From SMAG-U1939 sp035763125 (GTDB taxonomy: Bacteria > Chloroflexota > Ktedonobacteria > Ktedonobacterales > JADMIN01), in the NCBI GenBank assembly GCA_035763125.1, contig DASUBU010000169.1:1-14272 (forward strand): a stretch of 14,272 nucleotides of DNA, in the 5' to 3' direction. The notes beneath the pieces were generated by a model. That model was not told where the DNA came from. It did not search any database and saw only the letters and a program-made list of their open reading frames with translations. Of the stretch, positions 1 through 7,054 are shown piece by piece (position 1 is the first letter of the stretch; every line of letters begins with the position of its first letter). The position numbers were made by a program, and so were the translations under genes.

Positions 1-584
1 CCGTCGAAGAAGTGGACGAGCGGAGCGTGGTGATCGGCGGCGAGCGGATCATCGCGAAGACGGTCATCTGGGCGGCGGGCGTGCGCGCCTCGCCCGCCGG
101 CCGTTGGATCGGCGCGGAGGCCGATCGCGCCGGACGGGTGCTCGTGAACGACGACCTGACCGTGCCGGGCCACACCGAGATCTTCGTGATTGGCGATACG
201 GCCCACGCGATGTGGAAGGGACAGATGCTCCCCGGCCTGGCGCCGGTTGCCATGCAGCAGGGCCGGTATGTCGCGCGCTCCATTCTGCGCCGGGTGCGGG
301 GAGAGCCGGTCCAGCCGTTCCGCTACGTGGATAAGGGCACGCTCTCGACGGTCGGGCGGCTCTACGCGCTGGCCGACATCCACGGCCTGCGTCTGGCTGG
401 CTTCCTGGCGTGGGTGCTGTGGGTCGGCGTACACATCTTCTTCTTGATCGGCTTCCGCAACCGCTTCGTGGTGCTGTTCCAGTGGGCGTGGGCGATGCTG
501 ACCTATCAGCGTGGCGCGCGCCTGATCACGGGCGACCTCGAATCCAAGCGCGAGCGGATCGCGGCGGGTACAACGCGGCGCTGA
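1..584 (+). CDS. ndh: Type II NADH dehydrogenase (NDH-2), C-terminal part
   Basis: This is the 3' part of a gene whose start lies before the window; the reading frame is open from base 3. NDH-2 is a membrane-bound FAD flavoenzyme that passes electrons from NADH to quinone without pumping protons. The visible part has the family's C-terminal signatures: TVIWAAGVRASP, the FAD-contacting FVIGDTAHA, then LPGLAPVAMQQGRYVARSI, and FRYVDKGTLSTVGR. It ends in two hydrophobic stretches (GLRLAGFLAWVLWVGVHIFFLIGF and the FQWAWAMLTYQRGARLITG region) that anchor the enzyme to the membrane. The gene converges with the stress-protein gene at 684-1619 across a hairpin. Family assignment is firm; the N-terminal Rossmann motifs cannot be checked here. 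Confidence 0.93.
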   Translation, partial: VEEVDERSVVIGGERIIAKTVIWAAGVRASPAGRWIGAEADRAGRVLVNDDLTVPGHTEIFVIGDTAHAMWKGQMLPGLAPVAMQQGRYVARSILRRVRGEPVQPFRYVDKGTLSTVGRLYALADIHGLRLAGFLAWVLWVGVHIFFLIGFRNRFVVLFQWAWAMLTYQRGARLITGDLESKRERIAAGTTRR

Positions 585-604
585 CGAGGGGGGCCACGAC
601 GCGA

Positions 605-640
605 CAAGCCCGAGCAGGGTACCTTCCCCGCCCGGGCTTG
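605..640. terminator. Hairpin between convergent ndh and usp genes
   Basis: CAAGCCCG (605-612) and CGGGCTTG (633-640) form a perfect 8-bp stem around a 20-base loop. It lies 20 bases after the NDH-2 stop and about 40 bases beyond the stop of the opposing stress-protein gene, so it could end transcripts from both sides. There is no T tract on either strand, so Rho-independent function is unproven. Confidence 0.5.
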
Positions 641-683
641 CTTCGCGTACCGGACGTTGCTGTCTGGCGATTGGACTGGATTG

Positions 684-1619
684 CTAGCGTGCCGGCGCCG
701 CTTTGGGTCCGGTGGTCTCGTCGGCCACGCGCTCCGCCTCTTGCTTGTGTGCCTGCACCTCATACGACGAGGGGATGATGAGCAGTGGGGTGGTGGTGAT
801 CCCAATCAACTCGGCCGCCACGCTCCCGAGCAGCATCCGGGCCATCCGCCCGCGGCCGCGCGTGGTCATCACCATCAAGCTGCCTGGATGGCTCTCGCCC
901 AGACGCGCCAGCTCTGATGCCGCCGATCCGCCCAGCACCATTGACTGCACGTCCAGGCCGCCATCTCGCGCCAGGCGCTGGCGTGTCTTCTCCAGATAGC
1001 GCAGGCCGGCCTGCACAGGCTGCTCCAAATTCGCGGCGCTCACCGGATACGACGCGTCGGGACCAGCGGAAGGTGTCGGCACGACGACGTGCGCCAGCAG
1101 CAACACGCGGTTATGCTCGCGCGCGTAGGTTTCCGCCAGCGGCAACGCACGCTCCGCCTCAAGACTGCCATCCAGCGGCACGATCACCGGCGCCGCGCAC
1201 TCACCGAAGAGCTTCTCCATCACCTCCGGTCCTAGCCGCTCAGGCCAGATCAGCAGCGGCACAGGCGCCTGGCGCAGAAGCTTGGTGGTTATGCCAGGGT
1301 CCAACAGGGCCGTCACCAGCGGCCGCCGGCGCGGCGAGATCAGGATGACGTCCGCCTCATGGCTTCTCGCCTGCTCCGCGATGACTTCTTCAGTGCGGCC
1401 GAAAGCGAACTCTGTGCGGGCTTCTACCCCCGCACCCCGTAGCACACTCGCCATATCCAGCATCGTCGCGCGCGCGCGCGCCATGTCGCCGGTCGCGTCG
1501 GGATCAACGTGCACCAAAACCAGAGGCGCCCGCTCGCGCTCCGCCAGCACTCTGGCCGCCGCCAGCACATGCTGCTCATGCGCTGTGCCCTCAGTGGGCA
1601 CGAGTATGCGGGTGAACAT
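684..1619 (-). CDS. Tandem-domain universal stress protein (UspA family)
   Basis: A 311-aa cytoplasmic protein made of two USP folds, domain 1 at about residues 1-127 (starts MFTRILVPTEG) and domain 2 at about 143-284 (starts APVIVPLDGS). USPs bind ATP or act as stress-state regulators. Domain 2 keeps the latter half of the nucleotide motif: G255, nine residues, G265-S266 (GRGRMARMLLGS), though the first Gly is replaced by Thr. In domain 1 the matching stretch (ISPRRRPLVTALLDPGITTKLL) has lost the glycines, so it is probably not an ATP site. I chose ATG 1617-1619 because AAAGGAGG (1625-1632, minus strand) sits 5 bases upstream; an in-frame ATG at 1664 has no such site and adds an atypical 15 residues. 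Expression is from its own upstream region. Confidence 0.92.
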   Translation of the reverse strand: MFTRILVPTEGTAHEQHVLAAARVLAERERAPLVLVHVDPDATGDMARARATMLDMASVLRGAGVEARTEFAFGRTEEVIAEQARSHEADVILISPRRRPLVTALLDPGITTKLLRQAPVPLLIWPERLGPEVMEKLFGECAAPVIVPLDGSLEAERALPLAETYAREHNRVLLLAHVVVPTPSAGPDASYPVSAANLEQPVQAGLRYLEKTRQRLARDGGLDVQSMVLGGSAASELARLGESHPGSLMVMTTRGRGRMARMLLGSVAAELIGITTTPLLIIPSSYEVQAHKQEAERVADETTGPKAAPAR

Positions 1620-2098
1620 GCGCGCCTCCTTTGCCGCGAGATGCCGGGGCACGCGTCCCGGCAAAGACGACGGGGTGGGAGCGCGGCTGCGATCAGCGTC
1701 CTCACCCCGGCATTCTCAAAATAGTCCTGCTGCCTCACGATGCTGTCACACACTGGCCGAGCGGACTCACCGATGGATCACAGCACTCCTCGGGCAGCAA
1801 AGCCTATGCTGGGGTCCCGGCCCGCGCGAGACGATCCCGTTGACGTCGGCGCGCCGCACATCGCGTGCCCTCCACGTGCGAGAGCGGAGCGAAACGCGCG
1901 CCGCTTGCGCTGAGCGCGTTCAGCACGCTATGTGCTAGTGCGATACATTTGAGCGCGTCCCGTCACAGCGTAGTGGTGGTAAGGACCGCCGTTCGACCGC
2001 CGTGATGGACGGCGAGGGGTCAGAGCGAGCGCAGTCGGTAAGCATCCTGGGCAGAGATGCGAGAGGCTGGATGTGTGTGAAGATGGAGCAGTCACAAC
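1620..2098. other. 479-base gene-free stretch between divergent usp and methyltransferase genes
   Basis: No open frame here has a ribosome binding site or recognisable product. It must hold the promoters of both divergent genes, but I see no convincing -35/-10 pair on either strand. Three small hairpins are visible: TGCCGGG 1642-1648 with CCCGGCA 1657-1663 (in the 5' leader of the stress-protein gene), AGCAC 1922-1926 with GTGCT 1932-1936, and CGCCGT 1998-2003 with ACGGCG 2009-2014. A small RNA or leader regulation is possible but not shown. Confidence 0.5.
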
Positions 2099-2800
2099 AT
2101 GGGCTCAGAGGAACTTTACACGAGTGGTGCGTACGTGGAGAAGGTCCCAGACTGGCATGTTGAAGAGTCGGCGGGGAAGGCGTGGCAGATTCTGCGGCTG
2201 CTCAGGCGCAATCGCCTGGAGCCGAGGACCATCGCGGACGTCGGCTGCGGTGCGGGGGAAGTGCTGCGCCAGCTTCAGATGGCGCTGCCCCCGCAGACGT
2301 GTTTCGTTGGGTTTGATATCTCTGCGCGCGCGATCGAGCTCGCGCTGACCCGTGCGAACGAGCGCATAACCTTCACCTTGGGAGACATCCAGCAGGATAC
2401 GGCGGCACACTTCGATATCTTGCTCGTCCTGGACGTGGTTGAGCATGTCGAAGATTACTTCGCCTTTTTGCGCGCGCTGAAGGACAAGAGCGACTACAAG
2501 ATCTTCTTCTTTCCGCTGGAGCTGTCGGCCCAATCGGTTCTGCGTCCGCGTGGCCTGCTCCATACCCACGACGCGTACGGCCACCTCCACTACTTCACGC
2601 GCGAGACCGCGCTGCAGTCGCTGTCCGACGCTGGTTACCAGGTGGTGGACGAGTTCTATTCGCCCGACGCGCTCGAGCGGCCGACGCACTTGCTTGGCCG
2701 CAAGCTGCTCAAGCTGCCGCGAAAGTTGCTCTATTCCCTGCACCAGGACTTCGCCGTGCACCTGCTGGGAGGCTACCGGCTGCTGGTGCTGGCTCGCTGA
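2099..2800 (+). CDS. Class I SAM-dependent methyltransferase
   Basis: A 233-aa soluble protein with the Rossmann-type methyltransferase fold. Motif I is ADVGCGAGE (46-54), which grips S-adenosylmethionine; the acidic end of strand 2 is FVGFDIS (69-75); motif III/IV is FDILLVLDVVEHVED (105-119); and an H-LHYFTRE stretch follows, as in Methyltransf_11/23-type enzymes that often act on small molecules, lipids or sugars. The substrate cannot be told. ATG 2099 has a GGAG about 10 bases upstream, a weaker site than its neighbours'. It is a single-gene unit: the nearest same-strand gene starts 242 bases downstream. A 5-bp stem (CTCGC 2793-2797 with GCGAG 2803-2807) encloses the stop codon. Confidence 0.85.
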   Translation: MGSEELYTSGAYVEKVPDWHVEESAGKAWQILRLLRRNRLEPRTIADVGCGAGEVLRQLQMALPPQTCFVGFDISARAIELALTRANERITFTLGDIQQDTAAHFDILLVLDVVEHVEDYFAFLRALKDKSDYKIFFFPLELSAQSVLRPRGLLHTHDAYGHLHYFTRETALQSLSDAGYQVVDEFYSPDALERPTHLLGRKLLKLPRKLLYSLHQDFAVHLLGGYRLLVLAR

Positions 2801-2881
2801 CGGCGAGAGGGCCGGTTAAGCTAGAGCGCGCCTCTCAGCCCAATATTACCCCGCGCAACCGCCGGGGCCGCCCGGATGGCA

Positions 2882-2897
2882 CAGAACGTGCGTTCTG
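2882..2897. promoter_or_regulatory. LexA/SOS-box-like palindrome (GAAC-N4-GTTC)
   Basis: CAGAACGTGCGTTCTG is a 16-bp palindrome with 7-bp arms and a 2-base centre. Its core GAACGTGCGTTC fits the Gram-positive type LexA operator CGAACRNRYGTTYG at every inner position; only the outermost C and G are A and T. It lies 145 bases before the start of the small membrane protein gene at 3043 and 81 bases after the methyltransferase stop. That LexA binds it is an inference. Confidence 0.35.
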
Positions 2898-3042
2898 AGA
2901 TGGCGAGCCTGTCTGCATGCAAGGGAGAGGCAGGCAACAGGGAGGCGCGAACGCCAGCCCTACCGCCTGGATGACGGCGGTGACACAGTTCCAAGATGGA
3001 GACGGCGGCACACCTGACCGTCGAACTAAGGAGGAAAAGCGC

Positions 3043-3309
3043 ATGATTGGAGCGATCATTACGTGGATCGTAGTCGGCGCGATCGCCGGCTGGCTCGCGA
3101 GCCTGGTGGTTCGTGGCACAGGACTCGGCCTCGGCGGTGACATCGTCGTGGGGATCATCGGCGGCATCATCGGCGGCATCATTCTGTCGCTGTTCGGCGG
3201 TGCGGGCGTGACGGGCTTCAACATCTGGAGCATCATCGTCGCGTTCATTGGCGCCGTCATCTTGCTGCTCTTGATTCGCCTCTTCACAGGCAGCCGCGCC
3301 ACGGTCTAG
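3043..3309 (+). CDS. GlsB/YeaQ/YmgE-family small membrane protein (transglycosylase-associated)
   Basis: An 88-aa, almost wholly hydrophobic inner-membrane protein. It shows the family pattern: TM1 about residues 2-23 (IGAIITWIVVGAIAGWLASLVV), then the Gly-rich GLGLGGDIVVGIIGGIIGGIILSLF as TM2, and a third segment at about 61-80 (IWSIIVAFIGAVILLLLIRLF). The length is typical of the family (about 80-90 aa). Members are often induced by general, acid or osmotic stress; the molecular role is unknown despite the 'transglycosylase-associated' name. ATG 3043 was chosen because AAGGAGGA (3028-3035) lies just upstream; the in-frame extension to 2917 is not hydrophobic or family-like. The GIIGGIIGG run is encoded by near-identical 12-base units. 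Confidence 0.9.
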   Translation: MIGAIITWIVVGAIAGWLASLVVRGTGLGLGGDIVVGIIGGIIGGIILSLFGGAGVTGFNIWSIIVAFIGAVILLLLIRLFTGSRATV

Positions 3310-3333
3310 CTGTAGCGGAGCCACGACAGCAGG

Positions 3334-3359
3334 GGCCACTGGGGATATCTCCAGTGGCC
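3334..3359 (+). terminator. Hairpin after the GlsB-like gene
   Basis: GGCCACTGG (3334-3342) pairs perfectly with CCAGTGGCC (3351-3359), a 9-bp stem around an 8-base loop containing the palindrome GATATC. It lies 25 bases past the stop codon. The tail is not T-rich, so this is a terminator-like or RNA-stabilising hairpin. Confidence 0.6.
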
Positions 3360-3392
3360 GCTCGCCGTCTCCTGGCCGCACTTTCCTCGCAT

Positions 3393-3401
3393 TGCTATAC
3401 T
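3393..3401 (+). promoter_or_regulatory. Extended -10 promoter of the CDF transporter gene
   Basis: TGCTATACT combines a TGn extension (3393-3395) with a -10 hexamer TATACT (3396-3401; five of six to TATAAT). No good -35 lies 16-18 bases upstream, as is usual for extended -10 promoters. The start site would fall near 3408, giving a leader of about 55 bases before ATG 3463. Confidence 0.5.
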
Positions 3402-3462
3402 GCGTGAAACAGAACAGGCGCACTGGGTATGGGCGCAGACGCAAGAGGAAAGGCGACGCGCG

Positions 3463-4530
3463 ATGGCAAATGTCTCTGGCGCCGCGGGGACGCACCACGA
3501 TCATGACGGTCACCGTCACGACCACAGCCGTGCGCCCACACACATGGCTTCCGGCGGCAGTGCGCACGAGGGCGACGAGGCTCTGCGCGTCGTGGCCATT
3601 GCGACAGCCGGTATGGTGGTAGTGGCAGCGGTCGAGCTGGCCGTCTTTGCCATCGGCCAAAGCTCGGGCCTGCTCTCCGATGCCCTGCATAACCTCGGCG
3701 ACGTGTTCACCACCGCCGCGATCTGGGTGGCGTTTCTGTTCTCGCGCCGTCCCGCTACCGAGCGTTTCACCTACGGCTTCCACCGTGCTGAGGATCTCGC
3801 CGGCGCGTTCATCGCGCTGGTCATCACGCTGAGCGGGATCATCGCCGCCGTCACCGCGTACCAGCGGCTGGTCAGCGGCACGCGACCCACCGCGCTAGGA
3901 TTAGGCATCGTCGCCGCGCTCTTCGGCTTTTTCGGCAACGAGGCACTGGCGCAGTACAAGATTCGCATGGGCCGGAAGCTGCAGAGCGCGCCACTGGTCG
4001 CCGACGGGCAGCACTCGCGTGCAGACGGCCTCACGTCACTGGCCGCCGCGGTCGGCCTGGTGCTGGCCTGGGCGGGCTGGCATCAGGCGGACCCAATCGC
4101 CGGGTTGCTGATCTCGGTCGCGATTCTCTACATCCTGGTGGATGTTGGCCGTGACGTGCTGACCCGGCTGCTCGACGCAGTGGATCCGGCCACAGTGGAG
4201 AGGATTCGGGCTGAAGCGGCGGCGGTGCCCGGAGTCGAGCAGATCGAAGACGTGCGAGCCCGCTGGGCGGGGCGGCGGCTCTACGTCGCGCTCAATATCG
4301 GCGCCAGCGGCTCGCTGCCGCTGACCGAGGCGCATGCCATTGCCGAGCGCGTCCGGCAGGAGATCCTGTCGCACGTCCAGGGTGCCGCGATGGTGGATAT
4401 CCACGTGGATCCGCTGGGGCTGCCCGACGGCGCAGATGCCCATGCCTGGGTTCATGAGCCGCACGAGGCCGAGGATAACCCTGCCGAGCGTAGCCAGAAC
4501 CGGGACGTTGCGCCTGGTCAGGCACCGTGA
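3463..4530 (+). CDS. Cation diffusion facilitator (CDF) zinc-type exporter
   Basis: A 355-aa inner-membrane metal/proton antiporter, CzcD/ZitB-like. The N-terminus is His/Asp-rich (HHDHDGHRHDHSRAPTH, 11-27), a likely metal-gathering arm. Six TM segments fall at about 43-63, 70-93, 112-133, 144-160, 190-205 and 209-229. The transport site is the His-Asp pair of TM2 (H76-N-L-G-D80) and TM5 (H184-S-R-A-D188), the HxxxD type seen in zinc-selective members. A cytoplasmic dimerisation domain follows (VPGVEQIEDVRARWAGRRLYVALNI...VDIHVDP). The last 45 residues are polar and probably disordered. ATG 3463 is preceded by AGAGGAAAGG (3444-3453). It stands alone with its own extended -10 promoter; no metal regulator is adjacent. 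Zinc is the likely substrate; cobalt or cadmium cannot be excluded. Confidence 0.93.
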   Translation: MANVSGAAGTHHDHDGHRHDHSRAPTHMASGGSAHEGDEALRVVAIATAGMVVVAAVELAVFAIGQSSGLLSDALHNLGDVFTTAAIWVAFLFSRRPATERFTYGFHRAEDLAGAFIALVITLSGIIAAVTAYQRLVSGTRPTALGLGIVAALFGFFGNEALAQYKIRMGRKLQSAPLVADGQHSRADGLTSLAAAVGLVLAWAGWHQADPIAGLLISVAILYILVDVGRDVLTRLLDAVDPATVERIRAEAAAVPGVEQIEDVRARWAGRRLYVALNIGASGSLPLTEAHAIAERVRQEILSHVQGAAMVDIHVDPLGLPDGADAHAWVHEPHEAEDNPAERSQNRDVAPGQAP

Positions 4531-4542
4531 AGGTGTCGCGCA

Positions 4543-4578
4543 GACGCCGGCACGTAGGGCCGTGCCGCGCACGGCGTC
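4543..4578. terminator. Compound inverted repeat between convergent genes
   Basis: Two nested stems: outer GACGCCG (4543-4549) with CGGCGTC (4572-4578), inner GCACG (4550-4554) with CGTGC (4561-4565) closing a 6-base loop. It fills the gap between the CDF gene and the opposing membrane protein gene, so it can fold from either transcript. No T tract is present. Confidence 0.55.
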
Positions 4579-4607
4579 GGCCGATCTCACCGCCTGGTAG
4601 CCGTCGC

Positions 4608-6161
4608 CTACGGCCCGCCGTGCGTGGCGTGGTGCTCCAGGCTAGCGGCGCGATCCATCAGAATCTGGGCGGCGGCGGCCGCGTCGTAGGGGAAGTCTTC
4701 GTCTAGCTCGGGGTCGGCGGCCACACGGAGGAAGGCGCGCGCGATCTCGCGCACCGTCGCGGGGTCGGTGATGTGCTCATCGCGGACCGCCTCATAGGCG
4801 TCGGCCAGCGCCTCTGGCGGCAGCTCGTCTTTGGCCTGGGCATCACTTTCGGCCCGCGCGTCGGCGATTGGCGGGAGGCCGCCGGCTCTCGGCTGCTGGA
4901 CATTCGGCTGTGTGTCGGAGGCGTGTCCTTGCGCCGCGCTGGCTGGATGACCTGCCGAGGTGACCGGACTGGCCGTATTCCCCCCGGCCTCGGCATCCGC
5001 GGCGTCGGACGCCTCCCACTCAGCCACCGGGATGACCTCGTCCTCGGGTGTCAGCCAGATATCGCGAACACTGATCCACAGGATCGCGATACCGTTCGGG
5101 CGTGCGTGCTCGCGCAGCTCGTGAAGCACCGTACGCGCCAGGAAGCGCTCGGGCACGTCGTCCTCAGCTAGCACGCGATGGCCCCATTCCGTCAGTGCCT
5201 CGCGCAGTGTCTGGTTGGCCCGCTCGTGCAGATCGCGCTCCCAGGCGTCGGAGGTGAGCACGGCGAGATGCGCGCTTTGGGCGGTCGTGTGGAAGGCGAC
5301 AGTGGCGGCGGCTCGCGCGATGTAGTCGCTACCATCTGGACCGGTCAGGCGGGCGCGTTGGGCTGGACAGGCGAACTGGCGGTCAGTGGTCTCGACGGCC
5401 GCCCGCACGCGCTCACCGGGCAACAACACAGTCATACCTGGTGAGATCGTGCGAAAATAGCCCCCAGCGAGGGTCGTCACCAGCACGGTGCCCTGCGCGA
5501 CAGTTTGTGTATGATGGCGCACGTACCACGCAACTATCGCCGCCAGCAGCACACCAGCCGTCGCCACAGCCAGCGGTCCTGCCAGCACCCACAGCGTGGC
5601 GGCAGCGTAGATTAGCACACCGCCGGAGAGCACGGCGAGCCACCAACGGGTAGTCGGCGCGATGTACAGCCCGACGCCGTACAGGCCGCCGAAGACGAAA
5701 TAGATCAGGAAGAGTATCGGCGCCGCGCTGGGCGGGATCAGGCCACCTGCTCGACTCTGCTGCCGGCTGGCGAGCACCATGCCACCGAGCAACATGAGCG
5801 CCAGCAGCGGCGGCACGACGCCTGGCGACCACTTGCGCAGTCCCCGGAACCATGACGCTGGCGCACCCGGAATCGGCGCCTGCCTGCGTGCCGTCGCAGC
5901 CTGGAGCCAGCCGCGCCACCGCCGCGCCGCACCGCTCAACGGCCGTGCGCGCTGCTCGCCAGCGGCAGAGCCATGAGCTGCCAGTGCATCGGGAAAGCCG
6001 CCTGAGGTAGCCGCGGCGAGCGCGGGTCGCATGCCGAGGGAACGCAGCGACTTGAGCGACGCGCGGAGACGGGTGAGCCGCCCCCGGTGCTGGCCGCGTG
6101 AGTCGAGGTTCCGGATAAAGCGGTGTGGTGGCGTATAGGGATTCGTAGAGTCGGGATGCAT
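4608..6161 (-). CDS. Multi-TM protein with Band7/SPFH-like domain and acidic C-terminal tail
   Basis: A 517-aa protein that I recognise only at domain level. Order: basic Arg-rich N-terminus (1-112); a TM at about 114-131; a TM at 146-168; TMs at about 172-193 and 195-213; then a soluble domain (220-380) with the shape of Band7/SPFH: GMTVLLPGERVRAAVETTDRQF, WERDLHERANQTLREALTEWG, FLARTVLHELREHARPNGIAILWISVRDIWLTPE. A Ser/Ala/Asp-rich linker (381-448) leads to a small helical segment (449-510, PEALADAYEAVRDEHITDPATVREIARAFLRVAADPELDEDF). SPFH proteins form membrane-linked rings that organise lipids and proteases; that role is an inference. Start ATG 6159-6161 is the first codon with a GGAG just upstream (3 bases spacing, unusually close) and lies in a hairpin. 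An internal ATG at 6032 has no ribosome binding site. It is divergent from the membrane protein at 6396. Confidence 0.7.
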   Translation of the reverse strand: MHPDSTNPYTPPHRFIRNLDSRGQHRGRLTRLRASLKSLRSLGMRPALAAATSGGFPDALAAHGSAAGEQRARPLSGAARRWRGWLQAATARRQAPIPGAPASWFRGLRKWSPGVVPPLLALMLLGGMVLASRQQSRAGGLIPPSAAPILFLIYFVFGGLYGVGLYIAPTTRWWLAVLSGGVLIYAAATLWVLAGPLAVATAGVLLAAIVAWYVRHHTQTVAQGTVLVTTLAGGYFRTISPGMTVLLPGERVRAAVETTDRQFACPAQRARLTGPDGSDYIARAAATVAFHTTAQSAHLAVLTSDAWERDLHERANQTLREALTEWGHRVLAEDDVPERFLARTVLHELREHARPNGIAILWISVRDIWLTPEDEVIPVAEWEASDAADAEAGGNTASPVTSAGHPASAAQGHASDTQPNVQQPRAGGLPPIADARAESDAQAKDELPPEALADAYEAVRDEHITDPATVREIARAFLRVAADPELDEDFPYDAAAAAQILMDRAASLEHHATHGGP

Positions 6162-6178
6162 GCTCCGCAGTGGAGCAT
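6160..6178. repeat. Inverted repeat covering the SPFH-like gene's start codon
   Basis: ATGCTCC (6160-6166) and GGAGCAT (6172-6178) form a 7-bp perfect stem with a 5-base loop. On the minus strand the stem holds both the GGAG ribosome binding sequence and the first two bases of the start codon, so it could hide them. On the plus strand it is followed by CTTTT, like a weak terminator, though no plus-strand gene precedes it closely. Its inner half-sites ATGCTC/GAGCAT match those of the operators at 7437-7479 but with a 7-base instead of a 1-base centre. Confidence 0.45.
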
Positions 6179-6200
6179 CTTTTGGGCCAGATAGTGAGAC

Positions 6201-6217
6201 GCCCTCGCGAGGAGGGC
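6201..6217. repeat. Hairpin in the divergent 6162-6395 intergenic region
   Basis: GCCCTC (6201-6206) pairs with GAGGGC (6212-6217) around GCGAG. It lies about 40 bases upstream of the SPFH-like start on the minus strand. The rest of 6162-6395 shows no gene and no clear promoter hexamers. Confidence 0.3.
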
Positions 6218-6395
6218 AACCAGGAGCGCAAGACAACCCAACGCAAAGATGGTGGACACATCGAGGTGCAATGCTGTGATAGGTGGGCAGACTACGGCCC
6301 ACACCGGCCGCTGTCAAGCTGTAGATGGAGAAGGTCCGGTGGACGGAGGCGGGTGCCAGAGGGCACCCAGTAGGCCGGGAGTAGGAGAGCGCAAG

Positions 6396-7007
6396 ATGCG
6401 GAGGCGAGAAGTTGAGCAGGCGGTTGCGCGCGCGCGGCTGCTCCGCTGGGTAGCGGCAGTGGGCGCCGTCGGCACGATGATAGTGCTGGTAATCGTGGGG
6501 GCTGGCTACGGGTTGGGCTACTACGTGGCCGCAACCTCACGTGCCAGTGCCAGGCACGTGACTCCAACAGTTGCTGGTACACCCACGCCCACGCCGCCTC
6601 CTGTGCCCGCTGGCAGTCCGTGGCGCGTGGTCTGGCAGCGGGCTGGCGTCGCACCGTTCAACAACGGCGGCCGCGGCATAAACCTGACGTCTCCTCCAAT
6701 CTCCACCCTTGACGACGCGTTGGCGCCTGGGCAACACGTGCTGCTGGCATGGTCGTGCAACGCGGCGACGGGGTTACCGCCTGCTGCGACCTTCCTGCAG
6801 GTGTCCATCATGCAGAACGGCAAGAGCCTGCCAGTAGACAGCCGGGTGTGTCCTGGTTATGGCAACGCAACGTTGACGGCAGCCACCTCAGACGCCACAG
6901 CCGATATCAGCTTCGGTACGCTGGCCCTGGACGTGCCTTGGAGTGTGGCGCTGGAGTTGCCAGCCGGGTCCCCGTGGGGCTTCGCTGTGGAGGTTCCAAA
7001 CCACTGA
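6396..7007 (+). CDS. Single-TM protein with extracellular domain, function unknown
   Basis: A 203-aa protein. Short Arg-rich cytoplasmic N-terminus (1-17), one TM at about 18-45 (WVAAVGAVGTMIVLVIVGAGYGLGYYVAA), a Thr/Pro linker (55-75, TPTVAGTPTPTPPPVP) typical of surface-exposed stalks, then a beta-rich domain of about 125 residues. That domain has exactly two cysteines, C121 (LLAWSCNAATG) and C152 (DSRVCPGYG), probably a disulfide outside the membrane. The pattern WSCN, then VSI-x-NGK, then C, ending in W-x-V-x-L-x-L resembles domains I associate with Ktedonobacter-type Chloroflexota surface proteins; that likeness is from memory and approximate. ATG 6396 has AGGAG (6383-6387) 8 bases upstream. 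It is divergent from the SPFH-like membrane protein, hinting at a shared envelope role. Confidence 0.75.
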   Translation: MRRREVEQAVARARLLRWVAAVGAVGTMIVLVIVGAGYGLGYYVAATSRASARHVTPTVAGTPTPTPPPVPAGSPWRVVWQRAGVAPFNNGGRGINLTSPPISTLDDALAPGQHVLLAWSCNAATGLPPAATFLQVSIMQNGKSLPVDSRVCPGYGNATLTAATSDATADISFGTLALDVPWSVALELPAGSPWGFAVEVPNH

Positions 7008-7018
7008 TGAGCGAGCGA

Positions 7019-7036
7019 GCGCCAATAGGATGGCGC
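7019..7036. terminator. Hairpin between convergent genes
   Basis: GCGCCA (7019-7024) pairs with TGGCGC (7031-7036) around ATAGGA, a 6-bp stem in the 47-base gap between the single-TM protein gene and the opposing regulator gene. The preceding bases hold a short GAGC tandem run. No T tract. Confidence 0.45.
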
Positions 7037-7054
7037 CGCCCTCGTGGCAGTGAG

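Noticed and set aside
1282..1938. 218-codon plus-strand open frame covering the start of the stress-protein gene
   Set aside because: Mostly opposite the USP gene, Ser/Ala/Arg-rich, no ribosome site.
1980..2020. GTTCGA with flanking stems, tRNA-like at first sight
   Set aside because: No acceptor stem, anticodon arm or D-arm can be fitted around it.
3148..3184. Tandem 12-base repeats
   Set aside because: They encode the GIIGGIIGGII stretch of the membrane protein, a normal family feature, not a separate repeat element.
2821..3783. 320-codon open frame on the minus strand
   Set aside because: It runs opposite the GlsB-like and CDF genes, has no ribosome site and a low-complexity, non-protein-like sequence; it is a GC-driven shadow.
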